NCBI RefSeq assembly: GCF_036172515.1
Contig: NZ_JAXKVW010000002.1
Span: forward strand, 124,001 to 188,000
Length of the DNA: 64,000 nt
From: Flexistipes sp.
GTDB taxonomy: Bacteria; Chrysiogenota; Deferribacteres; Deferribacterales; Flexistipitaceae
Reading direction: 5' to 3'
The notes beneath the pieces were generated by a model, which ran no database searches, was not told the DNA's origin, and was given only the letters and a program-made list of their open reading frames with translations. The position numbers and the translations under genes were made by a program. Below, in pieces: positions 10,077 to 19,592 of the stretch; the first letter of the stretch is position 1; each line of letters starts with the position of its first letter.

Positions 10077-11072
10077 ATGAGTGAATGTATCAGTATAATC
10101 GGTGGTGGAAGCTGGGGAACTGCTCTTGCTGATCTTATAGCCGGCAATGGATACGAAGTGACTGTTTTTGCTAAGGAAAAAGAGGTTGTTGAGGGTATAA
10201 ATAAAGATAATGAAAATGGTCTGTTCCTTGCGGGGCACAAACTGCACAGTAGTATTAAGGCAGAGGCTTTGGAGAAAATTAAGGAGAGTAAAGTCCCCAG
10301 AGCTGTTTGGGCTGTACCAACGCAATTCAGCAGGGATGTAGCAGCTATGGCACTGCATGCACTTGAAAACAGCTCAGTAATGATTGCAACAAAGGGAATA
10401 GAAATAAGTACCGGTGAGCTGATATACGATATTTTGAATGAAGAGCTAAACAGTAACCTTACGATTTTGTCAGGACCCTCCTTTGCTAAAGAGGTTGCCG
10501 CTAAAAAGCCGACTGCAGTCAGTATAGCATCAAATGAAGAAACGGAGAGAATTTACTGGCAAAAGGTGGTCTCAAACACATTCTTCAGGGCTTATACTTC
10601 TGAAGATGTTATTGGTGTTGAAGTCGGTGGAGCAATCAAAAATGTCATTGCTATAGCTACCGGCATATCAGATGGATTGGGATTTGGGCTTAATGCGAGG
10701 GCTGGTCTGATTACCAGAGGTTTGGCTGAGATAACCCGCCTGGGGCTTTCACTTGGGGCAAAACATGAAACGTTTATGGGGCTGAGCGGCATGGGTGATC
10801 TTGTTCTAACAGCCACCGGTGATTTAAGCAGGAATAGAAATGTAGGGCTGAAGATTGCAGAAGGCTTGAGCTTAACAGAAATAACGGAAAACATGAAGAT
10901 GGTGGCTGAAGGTGTATATACTGCTAAAGCAGCACATTTTTTATCAGATAGAATAAAAGTTGATATGCCGATTACAAAAGAGGTTTATAAAATATTGTAT
11001 GAAAATAAAAAACCTTACCAATCAGTGATGGACTTAATGAGCAGAGACCTTAAGTCTGAAAGTGTAAAATAA
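10077..11072 (+). CDS. gpsA: glycerol-3-phosphate dehydrogenase [NAD(P)+]
   Basis: Cytosolic enzyme that reduces dihydroxyacetone phosphate to sn-glycerol 3-phosphate for phospholipid synthesis. The 331 residues begin with the Rossmann motif GGGSWGTALADLIAGNG (about residues 7-23). They contain the family segments SGPSFAKEVA, the catalytic-lysine region VGGAIKNVIAIATGI and GLSGMGDLVLTATG. The ATG has a CCGGAGG Shine-Dalgarno. It is the first gene after the nuo terminator and the MITE-like element; manC follows 26 bp later, probably in the same transcript. Confidence 0.96.
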   Translation: MSECISIIGGGSWGTALADLIAGNGYEVTVFAKEKEVVEGINKDNENGLFLAGHKLHSSIKAEALEKIKESKVPRAVWAVPTQFSRDVAAMALHALENSSVMIATKGIEISTGELIYDILNEELNSNLTILSGPSFAKEVAAKKPTAVSIASNEETERIYWQKVVSNTFFRAYTSEDVIGVEVGGAIKNVIAIATGISDGLGFGLNARAGLITRGLAEITRLGLSLGAKHETFMGLSGMGDLVLTATGDLSRNRNVGLKIAEGLSLTEITENMKMVAEGVYTAKAAHFLSDRIKVDMPITKEVYKILYENKKPYQSVMDLMSRDLKSESVK

Positions 11073-11098
11073 CATAAATAATATTTGAGAGGTTATAT

Positions 11099-12508
11099 AT
11101 GATTAATCTGATTCTTTGTGGAGGAAGCGGGACACGGCTGTGGCCTCTGAGCAGAAAACATCTGCCAAAACAGTTTGTTAAAATTTTTGATGGAGAATCG
11201 CTTTTTCAGAAAACAGTAAAAAGGAATATGCATCTCTGTGACGAGCTGTTCATAATTTCCGGTGAAAACCAGTATTTTCTTGCGGTGGATCAACTTGAAG
11301 AACTTGATATTTTAAAAAATAAAAAAGTCAGGTTTTTTCTGGAATCGGAAGGGAGAAACACAGCGCCTGCAATTGCATTAAGCTGTTTTGATATGGATCC
11401 TCAGGAAACTGTATTAGTTTGCCCGTCAGATCACATAGTCTCCGATCCCGATGTATATGAGCAGGCTGTTGCCCGGGCAGCGGAGCTTGCGGAGGACGAA
11501 AATCTTGTTACTTTCGGAATTTCTCCTTCATATCCTGAAACAGGATACGGATATATACAAGCAAAGGGTGAAGATGTCAGAGCATTCAAAGAAAAGCCTG
11601 ATGCTGCGACTGCCCAAAAATACTTAAAAAGCGGAGATTATTTATGGAACAGCGGAATGTTCTGTTTTAAATCCAGCACTATTCTTAAAGCGATGGCTAA
11701 ACACGCCAAAGATATTTTTGAAGCCAGTGAAAATGCATACAATAACAGATCAATAATTGGAGAGAATCAGTTTAAAATAAAAAAGAAAGACATGCAGAGT
11801 ATTCCGGCTGAAAGTATAGATTATGCAGTTATGGAACGGACTGATAATGTTAAGGTAGTCTACGGAGAGTTTGGCTGGAATGATGTTGGAAGTTTTAAGT
11901 CATTGTTTGATCTGTCTGAAAGGGATATTGTAAATAATGCAGTACTGAATCTTCAAACTGAAAAAGCCTTGGAACCGGTGGTGATAAACGCCCGCAATAA
12001 CCTTATAATAAACAATAAAAGGCAGATTGCGATAATAGGGGAGGACAATCTCGTGGTGGTGGACACAGATGATGCTCTGCTTATTGCCAACAAGTCGGAA
12101 AGCCAGAAGGTTAAAGAGATTGTTAACCAGCTAAAGGAAAGAGGTTCTGAACTCGCAGAAATTCACAAAACGGTCATAAGGCCATGGGGGTCATATGCGA
12201 TACTTGAGGAGGGTCCGCAGTATAAAATTAAAAAGATTACAGTAAAAGCTGGTAAACGCCTCTCTCTTCAGAAGCATTTCCACAGAAATGAACACTGGGT
12301 GGTTGTGAGCGGAACGGCGAAGGTAACTCTGGATGATGAAGTTTTTCTGCTGAGGCAGAACGAATCCACATTTATTAAAATGGGAGCTGAGCACAGGTTG
12401 GAGAATCCCGGCAATATAGAATTGGTCATAATTGAATCGCAGGTGGGGGAGTATACCGGTGAAGATGATATCGTCAGAATCGAAGATGATTTTAAAAGGA
12501 ACGAATAA
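11099..12508 (+). CDS. manC: mannose-1-phosphate guanylyltransferase / mannose-6-phosphate isomerase
   Basis: Bifunctional type II enzyme of GDP-mannose synthesis, 469 residues. The N-terminal nucleotidyltransferase domain (about 1-280) has the pyrophosphorylase signature GGSGTRLWPLSR with the following KHLPKQF, and FKEKPD. The C-terminal cupin (about 355-469) has RPWGSY, the metal-site segment LQKHFHRNEHWVVVSG and EHRLENPG, typical of the phosphomannose isomerase half. Products feed surface polysaccharide; the glycan locus at 52.8-64 kb is a plausible user, but that link is inference. It converges with trkH, with only 3 bp between the stops and no obvious hairpin. Confidence 0.93.
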   Translation: MINLILCGGSGTRLWPLSRKHLPKQFVKIFDGESLFQKTVKRNMHLCDELFIISGENQYFLAVDQLEELDILKNKKVRFFLESEGRNTAPAIALSCFDMDPQETVLVCPSDHIVSDPDVYEQAVARAAELAEDENLVTFGISPSYPETGYGYIQAKGEDVRAFKEKPDAATAQKYLKSGDYLWNSGMFCFKSSTILKAMAKHAKDIFEASENAYNNRSIIGENQFKIKKKDMQSIPAESIDYAVMERTDNVKVVYGEFGWNDVGSFKSLFDLSERDIVNNAVLNLQTEKALEPVVINARNNLIINNKRQIAIIGEDNLVVVDTDDALLIANKSESQKVKEIVNQLKERGSELAEIHKTVIRPWGSYAILEEGPQYKIKKITVKAGKRLSLQKHFHRNEHWVVVSGTAKVTLDDEVFLLRQNESTFIKMGAEHRLENPGNIELVIIESQVGEYTGEDDIVRIEDDFKRNE

Positions 12509-12511
12509 TAA

Positions 12512-13963
12512 TTATTTTTTCCAAAAGTACGGAGTAAAGATTATTATAAATGAATAAAGCTCTAACCTTCCGGCAATCATTGCAAAGCTTAAGACCCATT
12601 TAATGTAGCCGCTGAAACCGGCATAATTGTCCATAGGCCCGGCTGAGCCGAATGCGGGACCTATGTTGCCGATAGTTGCAAGAGAGGCGGTGAGTGAGGT
12701 CATAAGGCTGTTACCGCCAGAGGCAACTATAACTGTTACAATAATATTTGTTGCTATATAAAGAAAAAAGAATCCCGATACTGCATAAACGATGTCTTTT
12801 TTAACAGGCATCTTGTTTAATTTGATTGTAAATATACCGCGGGGATGCAATAAAAATTTCATTTCATTCAAGGACTGCTTAAAAAGAAGCAAAATACGAA
12901 CTACTTTGATTCCACCGGCGGTTGAACCTGAACAACCTCCAACAAACATAAGTGAAAACAGAATTATTTGGGACAAAAACGGCCAGGATTCGTAATTATC
13001 AGTGACAAAGCCTGTTGTTGTTATAAAACTAAGAGCTTGAAAAATGGCAAGTCTGAAAGATTCTTCTCCGCCTGACTCAAAATTATAATACAAATTCAAA
13101 GTAACGATCACAGTTGAAGTGAGAATAATAATTATAAAAGCTTTTATTTCGGAATTATTAAAAATATTTTTAAAATTGCCTGTAATTAAATTAAAATGAA
13201 GCGCAAAGTTCGCACTGGCAAGAAACATAAAAAAGGCTATCACATACTGAATAAAAGGTGAGCCGTAGTGGGCTATGCTGTTCTGTTTGGGTGAGAAACC
13301 GCCGGTTGACAGGGTGGAAAATGTATGGGTAACGGAATCAAAGAAAGTCATGCCGCCAAATACAAGCAAAACAATAAGTACAACTGTCAGTGATAAATAT
13401 ATAAGCCATAAATATTTAGCAGTAGTGGTAATGCGGGAGGAAATTTTATCCACAGATGGGCCTGGAGCTTCAGCTTTGATCAGTTGTAGCCCCCCGATAC
13501 CCAGCAGAGGTAGAATTGCAACAGTCAGAACAACAATTCCCATTCCCCCGAGCCATTGTGTTAAAGACCGCCACATCAAAAGTGATTTGGGCAAGCTTTC
13601 TATATCCCCTAAAATTGAAGCACCTGTTGTTGTGAATCCGGAAGCAGTCTCAAAAAAAGCGTTGGTAAACTGCGGAATATCACCGCTTAAATAAAAAGGC
13701 ACAGCCCCGAAAAAAGAAGCTGTGATCCATGCAAGGCTCACAAGTAGAAAGCTTCCTTTTGTTGATAATATTTTTTGATTTGACTTTTTGTTTAGGAGTA
13801 AAAATAACAGGGAGATGGAAACAATTATTATAATGGTTATTTGAAAAGACTTGAACGCAGAGATTTCATTGTAGTAAAGAGAGGTCAAACTGCACAAAAA
13901 CATAAAAAAAGCGAGTATGAGCCAGATTACACTAAGTGTTTTGAATACAAGTGAAAATCTCAT
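12512..13963 (-). CDS. trkH: Trk-type potassium uptake protein, membrane subunit
   Basis: Ion-conducting subunit of a Trk/Ktr system in the inner membrane, 483 residues with about ten helices. The four selectivity-filter loops of the superfamily are recognisable: GFTTTGAS (about residues 110-117), STLSTGGFS, SFITTTGFV and TIGNIGPAFG near the C-terminus. Transcribed after trkA with a 4-bp gap, so the channel and its regulatory subunit are made together. TrkH versus KtrB cannot be separated with certainty, but the length and the two-domain TrkA partner favour TrkH. Confidence 0.92.
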   Translation of the reverse strand: MRFSLVFKTLSVIWLILAFFMFLCSLTSLYYNEISAFKSFQITIIIIVSISLLFLLLNKKSNQKILSTKGSFLLVSLAWITASFFGAVPFYLSGDIPQFTNAFFETASGFTTTGASILGDIESLPKSLLMWRSLTQWLGGMGIVVLTVAILPLLGIGGLQLIKAEAPGPSVDKISSRITTTAKYLWLIYLSLTVVLIVLLVFGGMTFFDSVTHTFSTLSTGGFSPKQNSIAHYGSPFIQYVIAFFMFLASANFALHFNLITGNFKNIFNNSEIKAFIIIILTSTVIVTLNLYYNFESGGEESFRLAIFQALSFITTTGFVTDNYESWPFLSQIILFSLMFVGGCSGSTAGGIKVVRILLLFKQSLNEMKFLLHPRGIFTIKLNKMPVKKDIVYAVSGFFFLYIATNIIVTVIVASGGNSLMTSLTASLATIGNIGPAFGSAGPMDNYAGFSGYIKWVLSFAMIAGRLELYSFIIIFTPYFWKK

Positions 13964-13967
13964 AAGC

Positions 13968-15311
13968 CTATTTTGATATAAATTCTTCGATTTTGTCTAT
14001 TGCACTTTTCTTTGCGAAGAGAATCAAGTTGTCACCTTCATCCAAAATGAAATTGCCGTCAGGAATAATATTTTTATTGTTTCTGTTTATTGCAACAATA
14101 AGAGAATTTTTAGGTAAAGCGAGATTTTTTATGGGAACATTTTTGTGTTTGCTTTTTGGTTGGATTGTAAATTCTATAATCTCGGCTTTACCGTCAAAAA
14201 GGCTGTAGACACCCTTAATATTGCCTTTGCGTATATGTTTTAAAATAGCATTTGCCGAACTGATTTTCGGGCTGATAGTTGAGTCTATGCCAAGTTTTGC
14301 CGCCATATTCAGATAATTGACTTTGCTTACAAGCGAAATTGTTTTTTTTATGCCACTCTCTTTGGCATAAACAGATGTTAAAATATTAAGTTCTTCATTA
14401 TCGGTAACCGATAGCATCAGGTCAAAAGAACCGAGATCCTCTTCATCAAAAATACTCTCGTCAGATATATCTGCATGTATAACTGTAATATCCGGTATCT
14501 GTTCTGCAATTTGTTTGCATTTGTTATAATCTTTTTCGATCAGCTTTACATTTTTATCTATAGAAGCCAGATATTCGGCTACAAATTTTCCAGTTCTTCC
14601 CCCGCCTACGATAACAATGTGCTTCAACCGCTTAAATATTACACCGGATTTGGAGAGAAATCTGTTCACCCCGACCCTTTCTCCGGTAACAAAAAGGTGA
14701 TCGCCTTCATAAACTTTTGTATCCCCTTTGGGAATGATGATATCATTTTTTCGCAGGATGCCGGTAATCAGGTATTCTTCGCTTATTTTTTGTCTTATAT
14801 CTTTTACGCTTGCCCCGTTTAGAATGGAATCCTTGTGAATGAAAAGGTCCCGAAGCTGCAGGTTTCCGCTTTCAAAAGTTGTGGTGCCTGCGGTCACGCC
14901 CTGTTGAATAGTATTTACTATCGAACGGGCTGCCTCCAGTTCAGGATTTACTACAAAATCAACACCTACATAATTATTCTGGAGAAGATTACTTCGTGAG
15001 TAGTCAAGACGTCTTACACGAGCTATCTTGGTTTTAAGCTTAAGCTCACTGGAGACCAGAAAACATGTAATGAGGTTGACTTCATCTGAGTCGGTTACTG
15101 CAATAAAAATATCATCCTTCTCTATATCAAGAGATCTGATAAGATCCATGTCCGTGCCTTCACCTTTGACTACCATGCAGTCAAGATGAGTCTGGGCATA
15201 TTTCACTTTATTGATATTTTTGTCTATCAGGACAACGTCTTTGTTTTCCTTTATCAGCTGCTCAGCAAGGTGATAACCGACTTCGCCTGCTCCTACTACT
15301 ATTACTTTCAT
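13968..15311 (-). CDS. trkA: Trk system potassium uptake regulator TrkA
   Basis: Cytosolic NAD-binding regulatory subunit of the Trk channel, 447 residues. It has two tandem RCK modules: VGAGEVGYHLAEQL near residue 5 and VGGGRTGKFVAEYL near residue 235 are the two Rossmann glycine motifs, each followed by an RCK-C half. This duplicated form is typical of TrkA, in contrast to the single-module KtrA. First gene of the trkA-trkH minus-strand pair, divergent from the Na+/H+ antiporter across 236 bp. Confidence 0.94.
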   Translation of the reverse strand: MKVIVVGAGEVGYHLAEQLIKENKDVVLIDKNINKVKYAQTHLDCMVVKGEGTDMDLIRSLDIEKDDIFIAVTDSDEVNLITCFLVSSELKLKTKIARVRRLDYSRSNLLQNNYVGVDFVVNPELEAARSIVNTIQQGVTAGTTTFESGNLQLRDLFIHKDSILNGASVKDIRQKISEEYLITGILRKNDIIIPKGDTKVYEGDHLFVTGERVGVNRFLSKSGVIFKRLKHIVIVGGGRTGKFVAEYLASIDKNVKLIEKDYNKCKQIAEQIPDITVIHADISDESIFDEEDLGSFDLMLSVTDNEELNILTSVYAKESGIKKTISLVSKVNYLNMAAKLGIDSTISPKISSANAILKHIRKGNIKGVYSLFDGKAEIIEFTIQPKSKHKNVPIKNLALPKNSLIVAINRNNKNIIPDGNFILDEGDNLILFAKKSAIDKIEEFISK

Positions 15312-15547
15312 TTTTAACTCTCAAAAACAATATTTGATGGAATCTTATAATTTAATATTAATACACCGATTTTGCAAATTATTTTGTCTCCGGTGTTAAC
15401 TTAAGTTCATAAGATATCTTAACAGCTTGGCGCAAAAAAGCCAGGTTTTATGAAGAGGGAGATTATTATATCTTTTATAACCAAATTTCAACAAGTTTTT
15501 TACTATTGATTTTTAATATCAACAGCTTTATTTGTAAATGACTGTTT

Positions 15548-16759
15548 ATGAATGAATTATTCTTTATTGGACTACTTATTATAATCGGTTATTTTGCCGG
15601 TCTGCTTTTGGAAAAAGCAGGAATTCCTAAAATCATAGGATATATTGTCACCGGCGTGATTTTCAGTCCGTATACTTTTGAATTTGTCCCTGAAAATATA
15701 TTAAGAAGTACAAGCCCTTTAATAGATACCTGCCTGGGATTTATTATATTTGAAGTGGGCGGCTCACTTAAATGGTCTAAACTTAAAAATTATAAAAAAC
15801 AGCTTGTCAATATATTACTTTTTGAAAGTTTAACCACCTATATATTAATTATTTCTGTACTTGTTGCAGCAGGCTATATTTTTGCGGATCTTTTCACAGT
15901 TGAGTTTCTGTGGATCTTTATCCTTGCGCTTTTGTTAGCCCCCATGGGAGCTCCCACAGATCCCACTGCAACTTTTGCCATTATTCATGAATACGGTGCA
16001 AAGGGTAACGTTTCAAATACAATTATTGAAGTGGCGGCACTGGATGATGCAATGGGCGTTTTTTTGTTCAGTTTGTCAACCAGTGCAGCTTTTATATTGG
16101 CAGGAGACAGCGGCAGCAGCATAAGTATCTCCTTGTTAAAAGCCTGTTATACGATTATGGGAGCCCTGGGGTTTGGATTCCTGTGCGGATGGTTAACGCG
16201 AAAAATAAGTAATTTTTTAAATATAAGAAATGAAGGGCAGTGGATAGTTTTGCTGGCAGCGTTTATAATCTTTACTTTTGGCTTATCATCAATGCTCGGA
16301 CTGGACGAAATTCTTGCTGTGATGGCTTTTGGGGCTTATACCACTAATTTTAACGAGCAGCAGGAGCAGATATTTAATATTATAGAGCGATATACGGAAG
16401 AATTGATTATTTTGTTTTTTTTCTTATTGTCCGGTTTACACATAGACATAACGGCAATAGCAAATGCAGCCCCTATTATCGGGATTTTTGTGATTTTCAG
16501 AATATTGGGTAAATATTTTGGTGCAAGAACAGGGGCGTACTTCGGCGGTGCTCCGAAGGAAGTGAGGAAATGTATCGGTGGCGGACTTTTGCCTCAGGGA
16601 GGTATCGTTATCGGTTTGGCACTGATGATATCTCAGGATCCTGCGTTTGCTGTAATATCTGATACTTTGCTGGCAACAGTTATGGGCAGTACTGTTTTAA
16701 ATGAAATTATAGGTCCTTTTGGTGCTAAGACAGCCTTAAAAAAAGCAGGTGAAATTTAA
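15548..16759 (+). CDS. Na+/H+ (cation:proton) antiporter, CPA family
   Basis: Inner-membrane exchanger of 403 residues with about 12 hydrophobic segments. The core motif TDPTATFAIIHEYG (about residues 138-151) followed by ALDDAMGVFLFS (about 167-178) corresponds to the unwound helix and the cation-binding acidic pair of CPA antiporters. No C-terminal RCK or cytosolic regulatory domain is present. The start has only a weak Shine-Dalgarno. Placement beside trkAH suggests joint control of cytosolic Na+, K+ and pH, as expected in a halotolerant organism; the exact ions exchanged are not known. Confidence 0.88.
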   Translation: MNELFFIGLLIIIGYFAGLLLEKAGIPKIIGYIVTGVIFSPYTFEFVPENILRSTSPLIDTCLGFIIFEVGGSLKWSKLKNYKKQLVNILLFESLTTYILIISVLVAAGYIFADLFTVEFLWIFILALLLAPMGAPTDPTATFAIIHEYGAKGNVSNTIIEVAALDDAMGVFLFSLSTSAAFILAGDSGSSISISLLKACYTIMGALGFGFLCGWLTRKISNFLNIRNEGQWIVLLAAFIIFTFGLSSMLGLDEILAVMAFGAYTTNFNEQQEQIFNIIERYTEELIILFFFLLSGLHIDITAIANAAPIIGIFVIFRILGKYFGARTGAYFGGAPKEVRKCIGGGLLPQGGIVIGLALMISQDPAFAVISDTLLATVMGSTVLNEIIGPFGAKTALKKAGEI

Positions 16760-16787
16760 GCAAATTGAATGTGTTTATAACATTTAA

Positions 16788-17924
16788 TCAATAAATTTCG
16801 TAAACAGCGACTCGACCGTCAAGGTTGGCGTTTCTTAATGGAATTTTGCGTGTCGTTCTAAGCCCCACACTTTTTATCAGCTCCCTTCTGCCAAAATATA
16901 TATAAGCTGTCGAACCTTTACAGTTTTGTTTCAGGAAATCACCCATCTGCTTGACAAAATCTTCCATTCTCAAATTTTTACCGATACGTTTTCCATAGGG
17001 CGGATTTGTGACTATTGTTTTATTCTGAAGTTTTAAGTCTCTGAAATCGGAATTTTGTATTTCTATATTTTCTCCATTGGGAAGAGCGGAAAGATTTTGC
17101 CGGGTGAATTTGACAGCCGTTACATCTATGTCATAACCGCTTATTAGATTTTTGTCCAAAGGTTTTATGTTTTCACTGGCATTCTTTTTTATTTTTTGCC
17201 AAACACTATTGTCAAAATCGGGCATATGCATAAATCCGAAATGCTTTCTCAGATATCCTGCAGGTATATTACAGTGCTTGATTAACGCCTCAGCCAGGAT
17301 TGTACCCGAGCCACACATAGGATCAATCAATGGTTTTTCACCATCCCACCCGCTTATATCTATCAGAGCGGCTGCCACATTTTCCATCATGGGCGCTTCT
17401 ACTGCATTTTTTCTGTATCCTCTTCTGTGAAGAGAGCCGCCTGAAGTTTCCAGACTGAGAACAGCTTTATTGTTGTTGATTAGTATATGAAACCATACAT
17501 CAGGAGTCTTGGGGTTGACGTCGGGGCGTTCGCCATACTTTTTTCTGAACTGATCGACAATTGCATCCTTAACACACAAACCAGCATATTGGGAATGGTT
17601 TATAATACTGCCGGCAACGTTTGCAAAAACGGCAAATGTATCATGCAAATCCATGAAATCACTGAAATCGATTTTTCTGACAGTATTGTAGAGATATCTT
17701 GTGCTGTGGCAGTCAAAACTGATTAAAGGTGCAACAATCCTGGTTGCTATTCGTGTATAGTAATTGATTTTATATAGAGTTTCAGGGCTGGAGGTGAAAA
17801 AAACGCCTTTGAAAGATTTCTCTATATCTTTTGCACCAAGTTTTTCTGCTTCTGCCGAAAAAAATTCTTCCAGCCCCTCGGCAGTTTGTGCAAAATATCT
17901 GTTGGTTTTCTGATATTGATACAT
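16788..17924 (-). CDS. THUMP-domain class I SAM-dependent RNA methyltransferase (RlmL/YpsC-like)
   Basis: Probable 23S rRNA guanine-N2 methyltransferase, 378 residues. The N-terminal third (about 45-150) matches a ferredoxin-like plus THUMP RNA-binding region. The catalytic domain shows DPMCGSGTILAEAL (about residues 201-214) for SAM binding and the N-methyltransferase motif NPPYGKRIG (about 307-315). It lacks the second RlmK-type methyltransferase domain found in the E. coli fusion. The ATG has AAGGAG seven bases upstream. The exact target nucleotide cannot be read from sequence. Confidence 0.88.
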   Translation of the reverse strand: MYQYQKTNRYFAQTAEGLEEFFSAEAEKLGAKDIEKSFKGVFFTSSPETLYKINYYTRIATRIVAPLISFDCHSTRYLYNTVRKIDFSDFMDLHDTFAVFANVAGSIINHSQYAGLCVKDAIVDQFRKKYGERPDVNPKTPDVWFHILINNNKAVLSLETSGGSLHRRGYRKNAVEAPMMENVAAALIDISGWDGEKPLIDPMCGSGTILAEALIKHCNIPAGYLRKHFGFMHMPDFDNSVWQKIKKNASENIKPLDKNLISGYDIDVTAVKFTRQNLSALPNGENIEIQNSDFRDLKLQNKTIVTNPPYGKRIGKNLRMEDFVKQMGDFLKQNCKGSTAYIYFGRRELIKSVGLRTTRKIPLRNANLDGRVAVYEIY

Positions 17925-18038
17925 TATGTCTCCTTGGAAAGACGGTGATGTTATAGTCTACAGGAAAAATTGTCAATATTTATACTGCTCTGCCGCTACG
18001 TTGTTTTTCAGTAAAAAAACATTTTCTGAAAAAAAGTC

Positions 18039-18066
18039 TTGCACAATGTATAATATGGTGTATTAT
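18039..18066 (+). promoter_or_regulatory. sigma-70-type promoter of the cold shock gene, overlapped by a palindrome
   Basis: TTGCAC (18039-18044) and TATTAT (18061-18066) are separated by 16 bases. The predicted start near 18073 gives a leader of about 120 nt before the cold shock ATG, long as in many csp genes. The -10 hexamer lies inside a perfect 8-base inverted repeat, GTATAATA (18048-18055) and TATTATAC (18061-18068), a candidate operator. The leader also contains a short TCCC/GGGA hairpin just before the Shine-Dalgarno. Confidence 0.6.
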
Positions 18067-18191
18067 ACACATCAAAGTAGTACAGAAGTATTTAGAAGCG
18101 TGCTGTATTCTTTCTGGATACGGTTTCTTGTTTTCGATTAACTTCCACTACTCAAATAAAATATCCCGGAAAGGGAACGAGAGGTTATGTT

Positions 18192-18392
18192 ATGGAATTA
18201 GGAACAGTCAAATGGTTTAGTGATGCAAAAGGATTTGGATTCATCACAAAAGAAAATGGTGATGATGTGTTTGTTCACTATACCGCAGTGCAAAAAGACG
18301 GATTTAAAAGCCTTAGTGAAGGCGAAAAGGTTCAATTCGAAGTTGAAAAAACACCAAAAGGTGCTTCAGCTGTAAACGTTCAGGAAGTATAA
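18192..18392 (+). CDS. cold shock protein, CspA family
   Basis: Single cold-shock domain of 66 residues that binds single-stranded RNA and DNA. Both RNA-binding motifs are intact: KGFGFI (about residues 13-18) and DVFVHY (about 25-30). The typical start MELGTVKWF and the ending AVNVQEV complete the family pattern. GAGAGG provides the Shine-Dalgarno. The gene is alone, with its own promoter and a terminator that it shares with the convergent nagZ-like gene. Confidence 0.97.
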   Translation: MELGTVKWFSDAKGFGFITKENGDDVFVHYTAVQKDGFKSLSEGEKVQFEVEKTPKGASAVNVQEV

Positions 18393-18416
18393 ACCTATTT
18401 AATTCTAAAAAAGCAC

Positions 18417-18447
18417 AAAGCCCCGTCTTTATAAGGCGGGGCTTTTT
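18417..18447. terminator. bidirectional terminator between csp and the nagZ-like gene
   Basis: Stem AAAGCCCCG/CGGGGCTTT with a run of T on the plus side, after the csp stop. The minus-strand gene's last codons and TAA (18429-18431) lie inside the hairpin, which is A-rich on the far side, so it can serve both convergent genes. Confidence 0.88.
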
Positions 18448-19511
18448 ATTTTCTCTTTTAATTTCATGATTTTTCTGTAGGAATTTTCAATATTTTCTTT
18501 ATCTACGACTTTATTCTTAACCGCCTGCTTCAAAATTGATATTACTTTGTTTGGAAGATATTTATCCGGATTAAAGTAATTGGCAAATATCAGAATGTCA
18601 CATCCGGCATTTACTGCTTTTATGACAACCTCTTCCATGGAATAATATCTGCTCAGAGCTTTCATCTGTAAATCGTCAGAAATTACTGCACCGCCAAAGC
18701 CGAGCTGTTTTCGTAAAATATTGCCGATAATTTTCTGTGAGAGGGTTGCAGGATATCTTTTATCTAAGTGCCTGTTAAACAGGTGCCCTACCATAACGCT
18801 GTCAGCCAAATTATCTTTTATGAGGCTCTTAAAAGGTTTTAGCTCATTCTCCGACCATGTTTCTGTTATGTCAGTAATACCTTTATGACTGTCTTTAAGA
18901 GCACTGCCGTGTCCCGGGAAATGTTTTAAAGTGGTTAATATATTAAATTCGTGATGGGCTGTGATAAATGCTCGGGCATATTTTATCACTGTATGAGGGT
19001 TTTTAGAGAAGCTGCGCTCCAAAGCTCCGATAGCGGGGGAGTTTTCGTTAATATTAAGATCAACCACCGGCGCCAGATTGAAATTAATCCCTGTTTTTTT
19101 TAGCTGGGAAGCCATCTTTTTGTACTGTTTTAAAGCTTTATTTGTTGTCAGCATATCGGCTGTATCTTCCGCAGTCTTGTAATCAGTGAAACCGTTTGTT
19201 TTACTAAGTCGCTGTACATTGCCGCCTTCCTGGTCGACTGCAATAAACAATGTCTCTGAGGAAATATTCTGCAAATAGGAAGTGAGCTGTTTAATCTGGG
19301 AAGGGGAAGTTATATTTCTTTTCAAAAGCAAAATACCGCCCACCCGTTTTTCTTTTATCTGTTCTGCAACTGTTTCTGTCCATCCGTTATTTACCGCTGT
19401 TCCTTTAAAACCGATCATTATCATCTGGCCTATCTTTTCTTCAAGAGTTACTGCAGAGGCATTAGAAGTAATGGTAAAAAACAGCAATAAAAGTAATCGT
19501 ATCATATTCAC
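18429..19511 (-). CDS. nagZ: glycoside hydrolase family 3 protein, beta-N-acetylhexosaminidase-like, secreted
   Basis: Hydrolase of 360 residues resembling NagZ, which removes N-acetylglucosamine from muropeptides. The GH3 hallmarks are AVDQEGGNVQRL, KHFPGHGSALKDSHKG (the family's His/Asp loop, about residues 190-205) and the nucleophile region VISDDLQMKAL. An N-terminal signal peptide is clear: a charged start then LLLLLFFTITSNASA before VTLEEKIGQMIMIGFKG. E. coli NagZ is cytosolic, so a periplasmic or lipid-side location is a notable difference. Its 3' end is embedded in the shared terminator. Divergent from ettA across a repeat-filled gap. Confidence 0.85.
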   Translation of the reverse strand: MNMIRLLLLLFFTITSNASAVTLEEKIGQMIMIGFKGTAVNNGWTETVAEQIKEKRVGGILLLKRNITSPSQIKQLTSYLQNISSETLFIAVDQEGGNVQRLSKTNGFTDYKTAEDTADMLTTNKALKQYKKMASQLKKTGINFNLAPVVDLNINENSPAIGALERSFSKNPHTVIKYARAFITAHHEFNILTTLKHFPGHGSALKDSHKGITDITETWSENELKPFKSLIKDNLADSVMVGHLFNRHLDKRYPATLSQKIIGNILRKQLGFGGAVISDDLQMKALSRYYSMEEVVIKAVNAGCDILIFANYFNPDKYLPNKVISILKQAVKNKVVDKENIENSYRKIMKLKEKIKSPAL

Positions 19512-19592
19512 ACTCTGACTTTTTTGTTTTCAGCTGCATTATAGATTAATATTTTTATCCGGTAAAGATAAGCTGACGTCACCCCATTTTTC

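Noticed and set aside
12509-12511. Terminator between manC and trkH
   Set aside because: The stops are 3 bp apart and I see no hairpin with a T-run.
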